Below, one piece after another: positions 1 through 8,041 of a stretch of 64,000 nucleotides of DNA. How positions within the stretch are numbered: the first letter of the stretch is position 1; the number at the start of each line of letters is the position of its first letter. The stretch covers positions 1-64,000 of the forward strand of contig CALXMT010000007.1 in NCBI GenBank assembly GCA_944389545.1, read 5' to 3'. The stretch is from an uncultured Kiritimatiellota bacterium (GTDB lineage: Bacteria; Verrucomicrobiota; Kiritimatiellia; RFP12; DVOR01). Below the pieces are notes generated by a model. That model did no database searches. It had not been told where the DNA came from and was given only the letters and a program-made list of their open reading frames with translations. The position numbers were made by a program, and so were the translations under genes.

Positions 1-18
1 CGCCCCCCTAGGGGGGCG
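1..18. repeat. GC-rich perfect palindrome
   Basis: The first 18 bases form a perfect inverted repeat of eight C/G pairs around TA. It could be the stem of a terminator for a gene left of the window, but no T-run follows it in view. Nothing else is recognisable up to the first gene at about 119. Confidence 0.5.
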
Positions 19-118
19 CAGGGGGGAGGCCCACAGCCCCTCTCAGAGTGCGCGAAAACATCATACACTTTCCACTTTTAGGATGTCATGAAGTTTTGAG
101 AGACGCGAGGAGGGCGTT

Positions 119-712
119 TTGGTATCTTATATGGATATGGCAACGACACTGGAATTTTATGGGACGCGCTCGACTTGGCGCGACGTGGCGGATGCGGCAC
201 GGACGACGATCAACCGCGAAGCCGGGGCGGGAGAACCCTCCTCGGCCTGGAAGAAACGGATGCTGTTGGCCGAGCATTCGCCTATCCGTCAACTGATTTT
301 TCGTTGGAAGTGGGTGGGCCTGAAGAGTTGGGTGAGCGTCCATCTGGTGCGCCACAAGTTCGGCATCGACCATTTTGTCAGCACGCAGCGGAGTGACCGC
401 ACGGGCGTCGACCGCAACGCGTCTCGGCAGGACACGCCCGTGACGCACGAGTGCATCGCCAACGCGCAGGCCATCCTGAGCATTTCCCGCAAACGCCTCT
501 GCATGCAGGCTTCGCCGGAGACGCGCGAGGCGTGGGGAATGTTGGTGGAGGCCCTGCGCGAGAACGGTCAGCCGGAGCTGGCGTCCTGTTGCGTGCCGGA
601 ATGCGTCTACCGGGGCTTTTGCCCGGAGTTCAAGAGCTGCGGTTTCGCCAAGACGCAGGCCTTCAAGGCGGCGGTGGAGGCGTATCGCGGCGGGGTGCGC
701 CCGAACGATTGA
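119..712 (+). CDS. ThyX-like (flavin-dependent thymidylate synthase-like) protein
   Basis: The 197-residue protein carries RHK-X7-S (R78, H79, K80 ... S88) in the context VHLVRHK...VSTQRSDR. This matches the ThyX signature RHRX7S with R changed to K. ThyX uses FAD and methylene-tetrahydrofolate to methylate dUMP. The protein is slightly short for the family and ends in a cysteine-rich stretch (CCVPEC, FCPEFKSCGF, residues about 165-185) that classical ThyX lacks, so it may be a divergent, phage-type member with another role. The start is uncertain. TTG at 119 lies 5 nt after a strong GAGGAGGG. ATG codons at 131 and 137 are alternatives, and 137 would fit leaderless initiation from TATCTT at 123-128. 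The Mrp gene follows 33 bp downstream. Confidence 0.7.
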   Translation: MVSYMDMATTLEFYGTRSTWRDVADAARTTINREAGAGEPSSAWKKRMLLAEHSPIRQLIFRWKWVGLKSWVSVHLVRHKFGIDHFVSTQRSDRTGVDRNASRQDTPVTHECIANAQAILSISRKRLCMQASPETREAWGMLVEALRENGQPELASCCVPECVYRGFCPEFKSCGFAKTQAFKAAVEAYRGGVRPND

Positions 713-745
713 TTTTAGAATCAAAGAGAAAGAAGGAGTCTCATC

Positions 746-1588
746 ATGTCTGATTGCGACGGCAACTGCGCGGCGTGCGCCAGCAAGGGTTCTTGCTCCA
801 CCCCGAAAGAAGATCCCGTGAAGCCTACCCTTGAGCATATCAAGCACGTCTTTGTGGTGCTTTCCGGCAAGGGCGGCGTGGGCAAGAGCACGGTGGCGGC
901 CAACTTGGCCTTGGGCCTGCGCCTGCGTGGGCAGACCGTGGGCCTGTTGGACGTGGACGTCCACGGCCCCAGCATCCCGAAAATCCTGGGGCTGCAGGGC
1001 CAGCGCGCGATGGGCGACGGCGAGAAGCTCATCCCCCTGGAGACGGCCGAGGGCCTCAAGGTCATGTCCACCGGTCTGATTCTCGAGAAGCCCGATGAGC
1101 CCATCGTGTGGCGCGGCCCCTTGAAAGCCGGTGTCATCAAGCAGTTCATCGGCGAGGTGCGCTGGGGTGACCTGGATTACCTCATTGTCGACTGCCCTCC
1201 CGGCACGGGCGATGAGCCGCTCTCCATCTGCCAGCTCATCCCCAACGCCGAGGCCATCCTCGTGACGACCCCGCAGCAGGTGGCGACGCTCGACGTGAGC
1301 AAGTCCATCACCTTCTGCAACCAGCTGGGGATGCACATCGCCGGCGTGATTGAGAACATGAGCGGCTTCACTTGCCCGCACTGCGGCGAATTCACGCCCA
1401 TCTTCAAGACCGGCGGCGGCGAGGCCCTCGCCAAGCAATATGGTCTGGCCTTCCTTGGCAAGTTGCCCATCGCCACGGAAATCGGCGAAAGCGGCGACGA
1501 GGGTAAGCCCTTCGTGGCTGCGTGCCCTGCCACCCCGGCGGCCAAGGCCTTCATGGCCGTGGTCGACAACTTGCTCTCCATCGGTTGA
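746..1588 (+). CDS. mrp: Mrp/NBP35 (ApbC) family P-loop ATPase
   Basis: A cytosolic iron-sulfur cluster carrier/scaffold ATPase of the SIMIBI class. The deviant Walker A KGGVGKST is at about residues 38-45, followed by DVDVHGPS and DCPPGTGD (Walker B/switch region). The C-terminal CPHC motif near residue 212 is the conserved site for a bridging [4Fe-4S] cluster at the dimer interface. Unlike many bacterial Mrp proteins it has an extra cysteine-rich N-terminus (four Cys within the first 17 residues), as in eukaryotic-type NBP35, which binds a further cluster in that family. The length of 280 residues is normal for an NBP35-like form. AAGGAG lies 8 nt before the ATG. It precedes the gingipain-like lipoprotein by only 17 bp. 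Confidence 0.93.
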   Translation: MSDCDGNCAACASKGSCSTPKEDPVKPTLEHIKHVFVVLSGKGGVGKSTVAANLALGLRLRGQTVGLLDVDVHGPSIPKILGLQGQRAMGDGEKLIPLETAEGLKVMSTGLILEKPDEPIVWRGPLKAGVIKQFIGEVRWGDLDYLIVDCPPGTGDEPLSICQLIPNAEAILVTTPQQVATLDVSKSITFCNQLGMHIAGVIENMSGFTCPHCGEFTPIFKTGGGEALAKQYGLAFLGKLPIATEIGESGDEGKPFVAACPATPAAKAFMAVVDNLLSIG

Positions 1589-1605
1589 TCTCAGAGGAAT
1601 CCTCC

Positions 1606-3078
1606 ATGCGACTGACCTCTCTTTTGATTGTGCCGGCCTTTGCCTTTGCCGGATGTGCCACCGTCTGTCCCGTCGAGATTCCGGTGGACACCTATGCCAT
1701 CGTTGCGTCCAAGGCGGTGATGGACGACCCCGCATGGAAGGCCGCTACCGTCGATGTCCTGACCGCCAAACATCCCGGCGCGCAAGTGTTGGTGTGGAAA
1801 GCCAATCCCGTCGAGGTCAAGGACGCCTTGGCCAAGAGCCAGCCTAGCTTCACCGCCTTCGTCGTCAAGCCCACGCAGGCCGGCGTCTCCATGACCATCG
1901 CGCTCAGCAACCTCTGCCGCGCACTGGACGACGACCCCTACGTCGACACCTTCTGGGGCATCATCACCGGTTACGATGCAGAGGCCGCGCAGGCACTCTC
2001 CGAGGCCGGCCCCATCGCCATCGAGCGGGCGTTGGACTGCGCGGGCATGGACTTGACCGCTTTTGACAAGGCATGGCGTTACACCGAGGACCACCGCGGC
2101 ACCATGAACTTCTGGGAGCGCGGCGTCACCGACAAGGTGCAAGACATTCCTTGCGACACGGACAACACGCAGGGCGTACTGGAGCGTCTGCAGAAGGACA
2201 AGGTCCAATTCATGACCACCTCCGGCCACGCCACCCAGCGTGATTGGCAGATGGGTTACAGCGGCCCCAACATGGCGATGGTGCACAAGGACGGACGCCT
2301 CATTTCCATCGACACCAAGAAGCAGCCCCACCCCGCCGGCAGCACAGAGCCCAAGGTCTACTTCGGCACCGGCAACTGTCTGATTGGCGATGTCGACAAG
2401 CCCGACTGCATGGCGCTCTCGTGGATGAAGGACGGTGGCGCGCGCCAGTTCATGGGTTACACCATCACCACATGGTTCGGTGCGCAGGGTTGGGGCACGC
2501 AGGGACTCTTCGTGGACACCGCCGGCCTCACCACGGCCAACGAAGCCTTTCACTTCACCAACACGGGGATTGTCGAGAAGATTCGTTCTTACGGCATCCC
2601 GGACATGATGGACTTCCGCTTCACGGAGATTAAGTCCTCCGGCAACTTCCCTGTGACCCCGGGCATGCAGCGTTGGGCCGTCAATCTTGCCAAGTCGGGC
2701 AAACCCGCCCCCGAGGTGCAGAAGGCCCTGCAAGAGCGCGTCGGCCACCTGCATGACCGCGATGTGGTCTGCTTCTATGGTGACCCCGCACTGGATGCCC
2801 GCATCGCCGATGGACGCTGGAAGATGTGCCCACCCCATGTCGACTGCGACGGCACCCTCGTCCTCACGCTACATGCCAATGAAGGCGTCCGCGATGGCAC
2901 AATCTGGGTGCGCCTGCCCGGTTCTTGGGCCTATGACCCCGCCGCGATTGAGGCCCCCGAGGCCCTCGGCAAGCCCGATCTGACGCTCGACAACATGATT
3001 CGCTTCCCGAATGCCAAGCCGGTCTCCGGCGATATCTATCACATCCAAATCCACGGCGCCGTGCGAAAGGGTGAGTGA
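1606..3078 (+). CDS. Lipoprotein with gingipain (C25)/caspase-like fold
   Basis: A 490-residue exported protein. The N-terminus has a short hydrophobic segment ending FAGC (Cys17), a plausible though imperfect lipobox. The body resembles the peptidase C25/caspase-like fold: a region containing WGIITGYDAEAA (residues about 118-129), a His in TSGHA (H208), and a Cys in GTGNCLIG (C258) followed by a GGARQFMGYT element. The His-then-Cys order and spacing are what the fold expects, so a cysteine-endopeptidase role is inferred. No substrate can be named. The ATG at 1606 is chosen because GAGGA precedes it and the signal sequence starts there; a longer frame from 1522 overlaps mrp. The stop overlaps the exbB start by one base, tying it to the ExbBD-TonB genes. 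Confidence 0.62.
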   Translation: MRLTSLLIVPAFAFAGCATVCPVEIPVDTYAIVASKAVMDDPAWKAATVDVLTAKHPGAQVLVWKANPVEVKDALAKSQPSFTAFVVKPTQAGVSMTIALSNLCRALDDDPYVDTFWGIITGYDAEAAQALSEAGPIAIERALDCAGMDLTAFDKAWRYTEDHRGTMNFWERGVTDKVQDIPCDTDNTQGVLERLQKDKVQFMTTSGHATQRDWQMGYSGPNMAMVHKDGRLISIDTKKQPHPAGSTEPKVYFGTGNCLIGDVDKPDCMALSWMKDGGARQFMGYTITTWFGAQGWGTQGLFVDTAGLTTANEAFHFTNTGIVEKIRSYGIPDMMDFRFTEIKSSGNFPVTPGMQRWAVNLAKSGKPAPEVQKALQERVGHLHDRDVVCFYGDPALDARIADGRWKMCPPHVDCDGTLVLTLHANEGVRDGTIWVRLPGSWAYDPAAIEAPEALGKPDLTLDNMIRFPNAKPVSGDIYHIQIHGAVRKGE

Positions 3079-3704
3079 TGGGTGCGGCCATTGATTTGAT
3101 TGCGATTGCGATGCACGACGGCGGGCCCGTCATGTGGCCCATCGCGTTGTGCTCGCTGTTGGTGGTGTTCGTGACCCTCCGCAAGGCGCTTCAGTGGATC
3201 TATTACAGATTCACGGTACGCTCCGGGACGGCGGGTTGGGAAGCCACGGTCGAAACGTTGCGCGCCGAGGGTGCGGAAGCCGCCGAAAAGCGCGCCACAA
3301 AGGAAGTCTCGCCCTATGCCGCCGTCCTCGTTGCCGCGATGCGTCGCAAAGAGGAGCCGTTCGGCGAGGCGCTTGAGGTCGAAGCCCGCGCCTTGACGCG
3401 CCGTCTGGCCCGTGGGCTTGGCGTGCTCGACACCATCGTGACCTTGGCCCCGATGCTGGGCATTTTGGGCACGGTCACCGGCATTATCGGTTCCTTCAGC
3501 GCACTGGGCACAATGGGGACGGACAACCCCACCGCCGTCGCGGGCGGCATCGCCGAGGCACTCTACACCACCGCCGCCGGCCTCATCGTCTCGATTTGTG
3601 CGCTCATTCCGCTCAATGTCGGCCGCGTTTGCCACAAAGCCTTGGTGCGCGACCTGGAGACGGCCATGACCGATGTCGAGCGCGCCGCGGGGATTGCCCA
3701 ATGA
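3078..3704 (+). CDS. exbB: MotA/TolQ/ExbB proton channel family protein
   Basis: The inner-membrane channel subunit that, with ExbD, uses the proton motive force to energise TonB. The roughly 208-residue protein has an N-terminal membrane segment (about 18-38, MWPIALCSLLVVFVTL) and the family's long conserved pair of C-terminal segments (TLAPMLGILGTVTGIIGSF and GGIAEALYTTAAGLIVSI). These hold the Gly-rich TVTGI and TTAAGL motifs lining the channel. The ATG at 3078 overlaps the stop of the upstream lipoprotein (TGATG). A GTG one codon earlier is also possible. exbD follows with an ATGA overlap. Confidence 0.9.
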   Translation: MGAAIDLIAIAMHDGGPVMWPIALCSLLVVFVTLRKALQWIYYRFTVRSGTAGWEATVETLRAEGAEAAEKRATKEVSPYAAVLVAAMRRKEEPFGEALEVEARALTRRLARGLGVLDTIVTLAPMLGILGTVTGIIGSFSALGTMGTDNPTAVAGGIAEALYTTAAGLIVSICALIPLNVGRVCHKALVRDLETAMTDVERAAGIAQ

Positions 3705-4102
3705 AGCTCCAAGAAGAGGAAGAGCAACACGCGCGCTTGGAGATGACGCCCATCATGGACGTCGTCTTCCTGTTGATTGTCTTCTTCGTCTATGCCTTCA
3801 TGAGCATGACCGTCCAGCGCGGTGTGCGGGTCGAGCTTCCGCGCGCCGATGGCTCGGTTTCGCGCGGTGACAGCATCCAACTGGTGCTCAACGACGCCGA
3901 CGAGGTTTTCCTCGATGGTCGCACCGCCATGACGCGCCGCGCCGCCGTCGATTCCGCTGCCCTGCGCGCCAAGGAGACCGGCCTGCCGGTCGTCATTCGG
4001 GCGGATCGCCAAGCCCATGCCGGCCCAGCCCTTGAGCTGATGGCCGACCTGCGCGCAAAAGGCATCGAAAAGGTCACCTATCAAGTGGAAAAGGGCGAGT
4101 GA
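3701..4102 (+). CDS. exbD: Biopolymer transport protein ExbD/TolR
   Basis: A 133-residue single-pass inner-membrane protein. It has a short cytoplasmic N-terminus, then LEMTPIMDVVFLLIVFFV (about 12-30). The Asp in PIMDVVFLLI is the conserved protonatable residue of ExbD/TolR. A periplasmic domain follows, with the typical LPRADG and VVIRAD...HAGPALELM segments. The start overlaps the exbB stop (ATGA). The TonB gene starts one base after its stop at a GTG. Together these three form a complete energising unit. Confidence 0.92.
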   Translation: MKLQEEEEQHARLEMTPIMDVVFLLIVFFVYAFMSMTVQRGVRVELPRADGSVSRGDSIQLVLNDADEVFLDGRTAMTRRAAVDSAALRAKETGLPVVIRADRQAHAGPALELMADLRAKGIEKVTYQVEKGE

Positions 4103-4103
4103 C

Positions 4104-4823
4104 GTGACCCGCGCTACACGGTTTGGCGCAGTGGCGCTCCGCGAGGCCGCTCTTTGGGGGGCGGCTTTGCTCTTGCACCTCTTCGTCGCCGCCGGCATCG
4201 CCCATCTCATGATTGGCCCGCGGCCGGTCATGCCGGATGCGCCCGTCCTGCTGATCAACAATGTCGAAGTCTCCATCGCCGAGACAGAAAGCCTGGTGCC
4301 GACGCGCCCCTCTACGCAGGATGCCGCCCCGGCCCCGCTCGCGCCTCAACCCGCGCCCTTCCTCTTCGCGCCGGATTCCCCCTTGGCCCTCCCTACCCCG
4401 CCGGACATCCCGGCGCCCAAGAATCATCCCGACACGTTTCTTCCTCCCCCACCCCCGGAGGTCGCGCTTCGCGAGGGGGAGTTGCCGGAAATCGCCTTTC
4501 CCCCTGCGGAACCCATTCCCGAAGAGACGCCAGCCCCTTCTGCCGGTGACACCGCCCGCGTCAAGGACCCGCCGCGGCTCCTCACCGACCTCACCCATAT
4601 CCCGAAGTTTTATCCACCCCGCGCCAGACGAAATGGCTGGGAAGGCACCGTAGTCTTGGATGTCCTCGTGGCACCGGACGGCACGTGTGCCGAGGCCTCC
4701 ATCCTTTCTTCAAGCGGCCATGACGTACTCGACAAGGCCGCATTGAGAATGATTCGCTCCGCCCGATTCTCCCATGGGCCAGGCCGTGTCCGTCAACCTA
4801 TCGATTTCTCGCTCACGAAATGA
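4104..4823 (+). CDS. tonB: TonB family energy transducer
   Basis: A 239-residue protein with an N-terminal membrane anchor (about 14-36), a long proline-rich periplasmic spacer (about 55-150, with PPPPPEV and many AP/EP pairs), and a TonB C-terminal domain (about 155-239). The C-terminal domain contains YPPRARRNGWEGTVVLDVLV and AALRMIRSARF, matching the family pattern YP..A...g..G.V.v...v. It would carry energy from ExbBD to outer-membrane transporters; none is encoded in this window. GTG start, one base after exbD. Its stop overlaps the ATG of the ABC ATPase gene. Confidence 0.9.
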   Translation: MTRATRFGAVALREAALWGAALLLHLFVAAGIAHLMIGPRPVMPDAPVLLINNVEVSIAETESLVPTRPSTQDAAPAPLAPQPAPFLFAPDSPLALPTPPDIPAPKNHPDTFLPPPPPEVALREGELPEIAFPPAEPIPEETPAPSAGDTARVKDPPRLLTDLTHIPKFYPPRARRNGWEGTVVLDVLVAPDGTCAEASILSSSGHDVLDKAALRMIRSARFSHGPGRVRQPIDFSLTK

Positions 4824-5569
4824 ACGCCATCCTTACCGTCGCCGATTTGGTCATTGAGTATCCTCGTCCCGGGAAGCCGCCTTTCCGCGCCGTCAAAGGC
4901 GTCTCTTTTGATGTGCGTGAAAACGAGTTCTTCGGCATCGTCGGGGAATCCGGTTGCGGCAAGAGCACCCTTGCAAAAGCGCTCTGCGGCCTCCAGCCCA
5001 TCGCCTCCGGGACCGCGGCCTTTGCCCCCATGCCGCGTGGCGCCGTACAAATGATTTTTCAAGACGCGGTCGGCTCCCTTAATCCGCGAAAGACCATCGG
5101 AGACGCGCTCACCGAGGTGCTCACCGTCCATAACCTGTGCCCCAAGCCTGAACGCCCGACCCGCGTTGCCACGCTTTTGGACGAGGTCGGCCTTCCCGCC
5201 GATGTCTCAGAGGCCTATCCCCGCGAACTTTCCGGCGGCCAATGCCAGCGCATCTCCATTGCCCGCGCGCTTGCCATGAATCCCCGCGTCCTCATTGCCG
5301 ACGAACCCGTCTCCGCACTCGATGTCTCCGTGCAGGCCCGCGTGCTCAATTTGCTCGCCGACCTGCGCGCCCGCCGCAATCTCACCATCCTGCTTATCTC
5401 CCACGACCTTGCCGTCGTGCGCACCGTCTGCGATCGATTGATTGTCATGCACGATGGCGAAATCGTTGAGCGTGGCGACGCCAAGACCGTCTTCTCCGCG
5501 CCGAGCCACCCCTACACGCAGACCCTTCTTGCCGCCGTGCCCGATGTCGCCGCGGCACTCGAATCGTAA
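4820..5569 (+). CDS. Opp/Dpp-type ABC transporter ATP-binding protein
   Basis: A 249-residue ATPase of the OppF/DppF type. Walker A is GESGCGKST (about 38-46), the signature motif is LSGGQCQRISIARAL, Walker B is VLIADEP followed by VSALDVSVQ, and the H-loop is SHDLAVV. The C-terminal SHPYTQTLLAAVP tail is characteristic of oligopeptide and nickel importers. It is translationally coupled to tonB (ATGA overlap) but has no permease or binding protein beside it, so its partner must lie elsewhere. Coupling to a TonB system suggests uptake of a peptide-like or metal-chelate substrate; that is inference. Confidence 0.88.
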   Translation: MNAILTVADLVIEYPRPGKPPFRAVKGVSFDVRENEFFGIVGESGCGKSTLAKALCGLQPIASGTAAFAPMPRGAVQMIFQDAVGSLNPRKTIGDALTEVLTVHNLCPKPERPTRVATLLDEVGLPADVSEAYPRELSGGQCQRISIARALAMNPRVLIADEPVSALDVSVQARVLNLLADLRARRNLTILLISHDLAVVRTVCDRLIVMHDGEIVERGDAKTVFSAPSHPYTQTLLAAVPDVAAALES

Positions 5570-5571
5570 AT

Positions 5572-6198
5572 CTAGCGTCTGCGCAGGGCCACGACCGCAG
5601 GGAAGAGCACCCAGAGGCCAATGACGGCGACGGCGAGGGCCGCCACCCGACCCACCCATACGGCGACCTCCGGGTTGCGTCCCAAGAACGCAGAGAGCCC
5701 GCCACCGGCCAAAGCCGCCGCCCCCATTACCGTCGCGGCGGCCACCATGAACAAGAGTCCCAGCCCCATCAAACCAAGCGCCCGCCGCTGGCAGGTGTCC
5801 GGCAGGAAACGCGGCAAAAAGGCGATAAAGAAGAGGATGACCTTGGGGTTGGAAAGATTCAAGATGACTCCGCGCAACCAAAAGCCCCACCAGGGCCGGG
5901 CCTCAGCCGTCGCGCCCCCCACCCCGGCGCCCCACATCCCCCACGCCATGTAAAACAGATAGCACGCGCCGACGATGGAAATCGCATCCGCCGCCCGGGG
6001 CCAGCGCTCCAACGCCGCCGCCACCCCAAGCGCCGCCAAGGTGATATGCACGCACAAGCCGCACATCAGGCCGGCCGTCACCCAAAGCCCAGCCCACGCA
6101 CCGAAGGCCGCCGACTGCGCCAACACAAAGCAATTGTCCGGCCCCGGCGCCAAGGCGACCAAAAGGCAAACGCCGAAAAAGGCAAGCAGACGCCTCAC
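5572..6198 (-). CDS. LysE/RhtB family amino-acid exporter
   Basis: A small polytopic membrane protein of about 208 residues with six predicted hydrophobic segments. The family signature ALAPGPDNCFVLAQSAAFG sits near the N-terminus, and NLSNPKVILFFIAFLP in the middle. Members export amino acids such as lysine, threonine or homoserine lactone; the substrate here cannot be read from sequence. A longer frame opens at 6237, but the GTG at 6198 gives the usual N-terminus and a GTGA overlap with the maf stop, so it is preferred. It converges on the Opp-type ATPase gene with 2 bp between stops. Confidence 0.85.
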   Translation of the reverse strand: MRRLLAFFGVCLLVALAPGPDNCFVLAQSAAFGAWAGLWVTAGLMCGLCVHITLAALGVAAALERWPRAADAISIVGACYLFYMAWGMWGAGVGGATAEARPWWGFWLRGVILNLSNPKVILFFIAFLPRFLPDTCQRRALGLMGLGLLFMVAAATVMGAAALAGGGLSAFLGRNPEVAVWVGRVAALAVAVIGLWVLFPAVVALRRR

Positions 6199-6782
6199 GG
6201 GCGCTCCCCACCCAAAAGTCCATGGGCGACCAACCAATCGCGTACCACGCCGCGGGGCAACCCCATCACATTGGAGTAACTTCCGATACGCCCGGCAATC
6301 AGCAAATCTCCCCGTTCGTTCACGTCATAGGCACCGGCACGGTCAAGTGGCCGAACCAATGCGAGATAGGCGTCCACCGTGCGCGTGTCATATTCCTTGA
6401 ATTGAAGGCTCGCCGCCTCAATGCGCAACGACGGCTCCTGCGCCCCGGGATAAAACAACGCCACCGCAGTGTAGACCGTCTGCGTCTTCCCGGAATAGGC
6501 CGTCAGCCACGCGCGGGCCTCCTCAAGGTCACGCGGCTTACCCAGCACGCGTCCCTCGAAACAGACCACCGTGTCCGCCGCGATGATGGCCGCACGCGGA
6601 TAGGAGGCATGTACCGAAAGCGCCTTGCGCCGTGCATTCACGCCTACCGTTCCTGCGGGGTCATCACGCAACGTCACCTCCATGCAGTGCGGCCGATGCA
6701 CCTCCACGTGCACCCCCAAGGAACGCAAGATGGCGCGCCGCCGCGGGCTCGCCGAAGCCAAGATAATCGGGATTGTATCCAT
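6195..6782 (-). CDS. maf: Maf family nucleotide pyrophosphatase
   Basis: A 195-residue protein beginning with the Maf signature LASASPRRRAILRSLG (about 8-23). It then has AADTVVCFEGRVLGKPRDLEEA, the catalytic Asp region that hydrolyses non-canonical or modified nucleoside triphosphates to monophosphates, and YDVNERGDLLIAGRIGSYSNVMGLP near the C-terminus. Members act as house-cleaning enzymes on dTTP/UTP or modified bases. An extended -10 (TGG-TATACT, plus-strand 6795-6800) ends 12 nt before the ATG, giving a leader of only about five bases. Confidence 0.92.
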   Translation of the reverse strand: MDTIPIILASASPRRRAILRSLGVHVEVHRPHCMEVTLRDDPAGTVGVNARRKALSVHASYPRAAIIAADTVVCFEGRVLGKPRDLEEARAWLTAYSGKTQTVYTAVALFYPGAQEPSLRIEAASLQFKEYDTRTVDAYLALVRPLDRAGAYDVNERGDLLIAGRIGSYSNVMGLPRGVVRDWLVAHGLLGGERP

Positions 6783-7226
6783 ATGTCAGCGCGTAGTATA
6801 CCAAAAGGAACGCCCCGAGGCCGATTGGCCGCGGGGCGTCAATACTGTTCGGGGAGGTTTCCACGAAGACACGAAAGAACGCAAGGGCCTGGGCACTTCA
6901 CCGTTCGGCCTTACGGCCTCTCTACCGTGCCCATCCCTTGCGTTTCCATGTTTTCTCGGAAAGTCTCCTGACTTTGCAGTAGGACAAGGGGTGGCGTTGC
7001 CGCCCCGCTGATTCGCTGATTGGTGTTCTTGGTGGGGCACTGTCCTACATCTTTATTATTCTCTTACCTGACAAGGCGCGAAACGGAGGGCGGCGGGCAC
7101 GGTCAGCGGCGAAGCCGCAGAGCGCTCGATGGAGCCCGAAACGTTTCGCGCCCACAGTTGCGTCTTTGCGGTTCCCATTTTCCCCGGACAGTATTATGAA
7201 GCGTGGCGTAGGGGATGGGCGTGAAT
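6783..7226. other. Intergenic region with three nested inverted repeats
   Basis: 444 bp between maf and the UlaG-like gene's stop with no convincing gene. It contains an imperfect inverted repeat of about 35-bp arms (6861-6896 and 6927-6959) around a small GGCC-TTA-CGGCC hairpin. A second pair is GTAGGACA/TGTCCTAC (about 6979-6986 and 7042-7049). A third is GCGCGAAACG/CGTTTCGCGC (about 7075-7084 and 7140-7149) enclosing GCGGC-GAA-GCCGC (7106-7118). Short ORFs here lack homology cues. Confidence 0.5.
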
Positions 7227-8012
7227 TCAAAGCGTGAGGGTTTCGCCATCGGCAGGGATGAGCAGACGCTCGGAAAAGGCATTGTCCTCGGCGAAGGCAC
7301 GAAGCGTGCGGCGGGTGAGCGTGGCGTGGCTGACAGCTTCCATGTGAGTGGCGATGAGCGTGGCCCAAGGCGCGCTGATTGCGACCTGCCACACATCGTC
7401 CGTGCCCATGATGATGGGGCCGCCCTCGGTGAGACGGGCACAACAGGCGTTGAGGGCAACGACGTCGGGTTTGGCCTCACGGAGGACGCGAGCCACACCA
7501 TCGAACCACACCGTGTCCCCCGCGAGATAGAAGGTCGGCTCACCGGGAGCCCGGAAGAGCACGCCGCAGGCGGCATAACGCGTATTTAGGCGGGCATAAA
7601 AATCCGGCATCCATGGGCCGCGGCCATGCAAGGCGGGCGTTCTGGAGAGCAAGATTCCCTCCCACTCCAACGGTGCCTCCGGCGGGAGTACGCGGACATC
7701 CACGAATCCTGCGGTACGGAGTGTGGTGGCATCGGTCTCATCCGCGCAGAAGAGAGGCAGCCCTTTTGGAAGCAGGCGAAAGGCCTCGTCATCGAAGTGG
7801 TCGTAATGCAAATGGGTGGCAAGGACGGCATCCACGTCCAACAGCTTCTCGACCGGACAAGGAAGCGAAACGGTGGGATTGCGCAGCGTTGGGTCGGCCG
7901 CGCAGGGAAGTTCGGGAAGCGCGAAACGCTCCGCGAGCATGGGGTCGATGAGGATGCGCTTGCCGGCATAGGTGAGGATGGCGGTGGCGCTACGGATTTG
8001 GGTGAAGTGCAT
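7227..8012 (-). CDS. UlaG-like metallo-beta-lactamase fold hydrolase
   Basis: A 261-residue cytosolic hydrolase. It opens with TQIRSATAILTYAGKRILIDPML, typical of UlaG/L-ascorbate-6-phosphate lactonase-like proteins. It carries the zinc motif HLHYDHFDDE (HxHxDH) near residue 68, AGDTVWFDG for the bridging Asp, and a late metal-ligand-type ATHMEAVSH. Members hydrolyse lactones, N-acyl-phospholipids or phosphodiesters; the substrate is not evident. The frame could extend to 8210, but ATG 8012 is preceded by AAAGGA and places the conserved N-terminus first. It is divergent from the HxlR regulator with 29 bp between starts, so HxlR probably controls it. Confidence 0.8.
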   Translation of the reverse strand: MHFTQIRSATAILTYAGKRILIDPMLAERFALPELPCAADPTLRNPTVSLPCPVEKLLDVDAVLATHLHYDHFDDEAFRLLPKGLPLFCADETDATTLRTAGFVDVRVLPPEAPLEWEGILLSRTPALHGRGPWMPDFYARLNTRYAACGVLFRAPGEPTFYLAGDTVWFDGVARVLREAKPDVVALNACCARLTEGGPIIMGTDDVWQVAISAPWATLIATHMEAVSHATLTRRTLRAFAEDNAFSERLLIPADGETLTL

Positions 8013-8026
8013 GATGGAGTCCTTTG

Positions 8027-8035
8027 TGTTAAACT
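8027..8035 (+). promoter_or_regulatory. Extended -10 box of the HxlR-Mpg operon
   Basis: TGT-TAAACT ends 6 nt before the HxlR ATG at 8042, so the expected transcription start is at or next to the A of the start codon. It lies in the 29-bp gap shared with the divergent hydrolase gene, where a DNA-bound HxlR could block both directions. Confidence 0.5.
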
Positions 8036-8041
8036 GGCCCC

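Noticed and set aside
86-1735. Minus-strand open frame of 549 codons opposite the ThyX-like gene and mrp
   Set aside because: It runs antisense to the ThyX-like and Mrp motifs, with no start-site or homology support.
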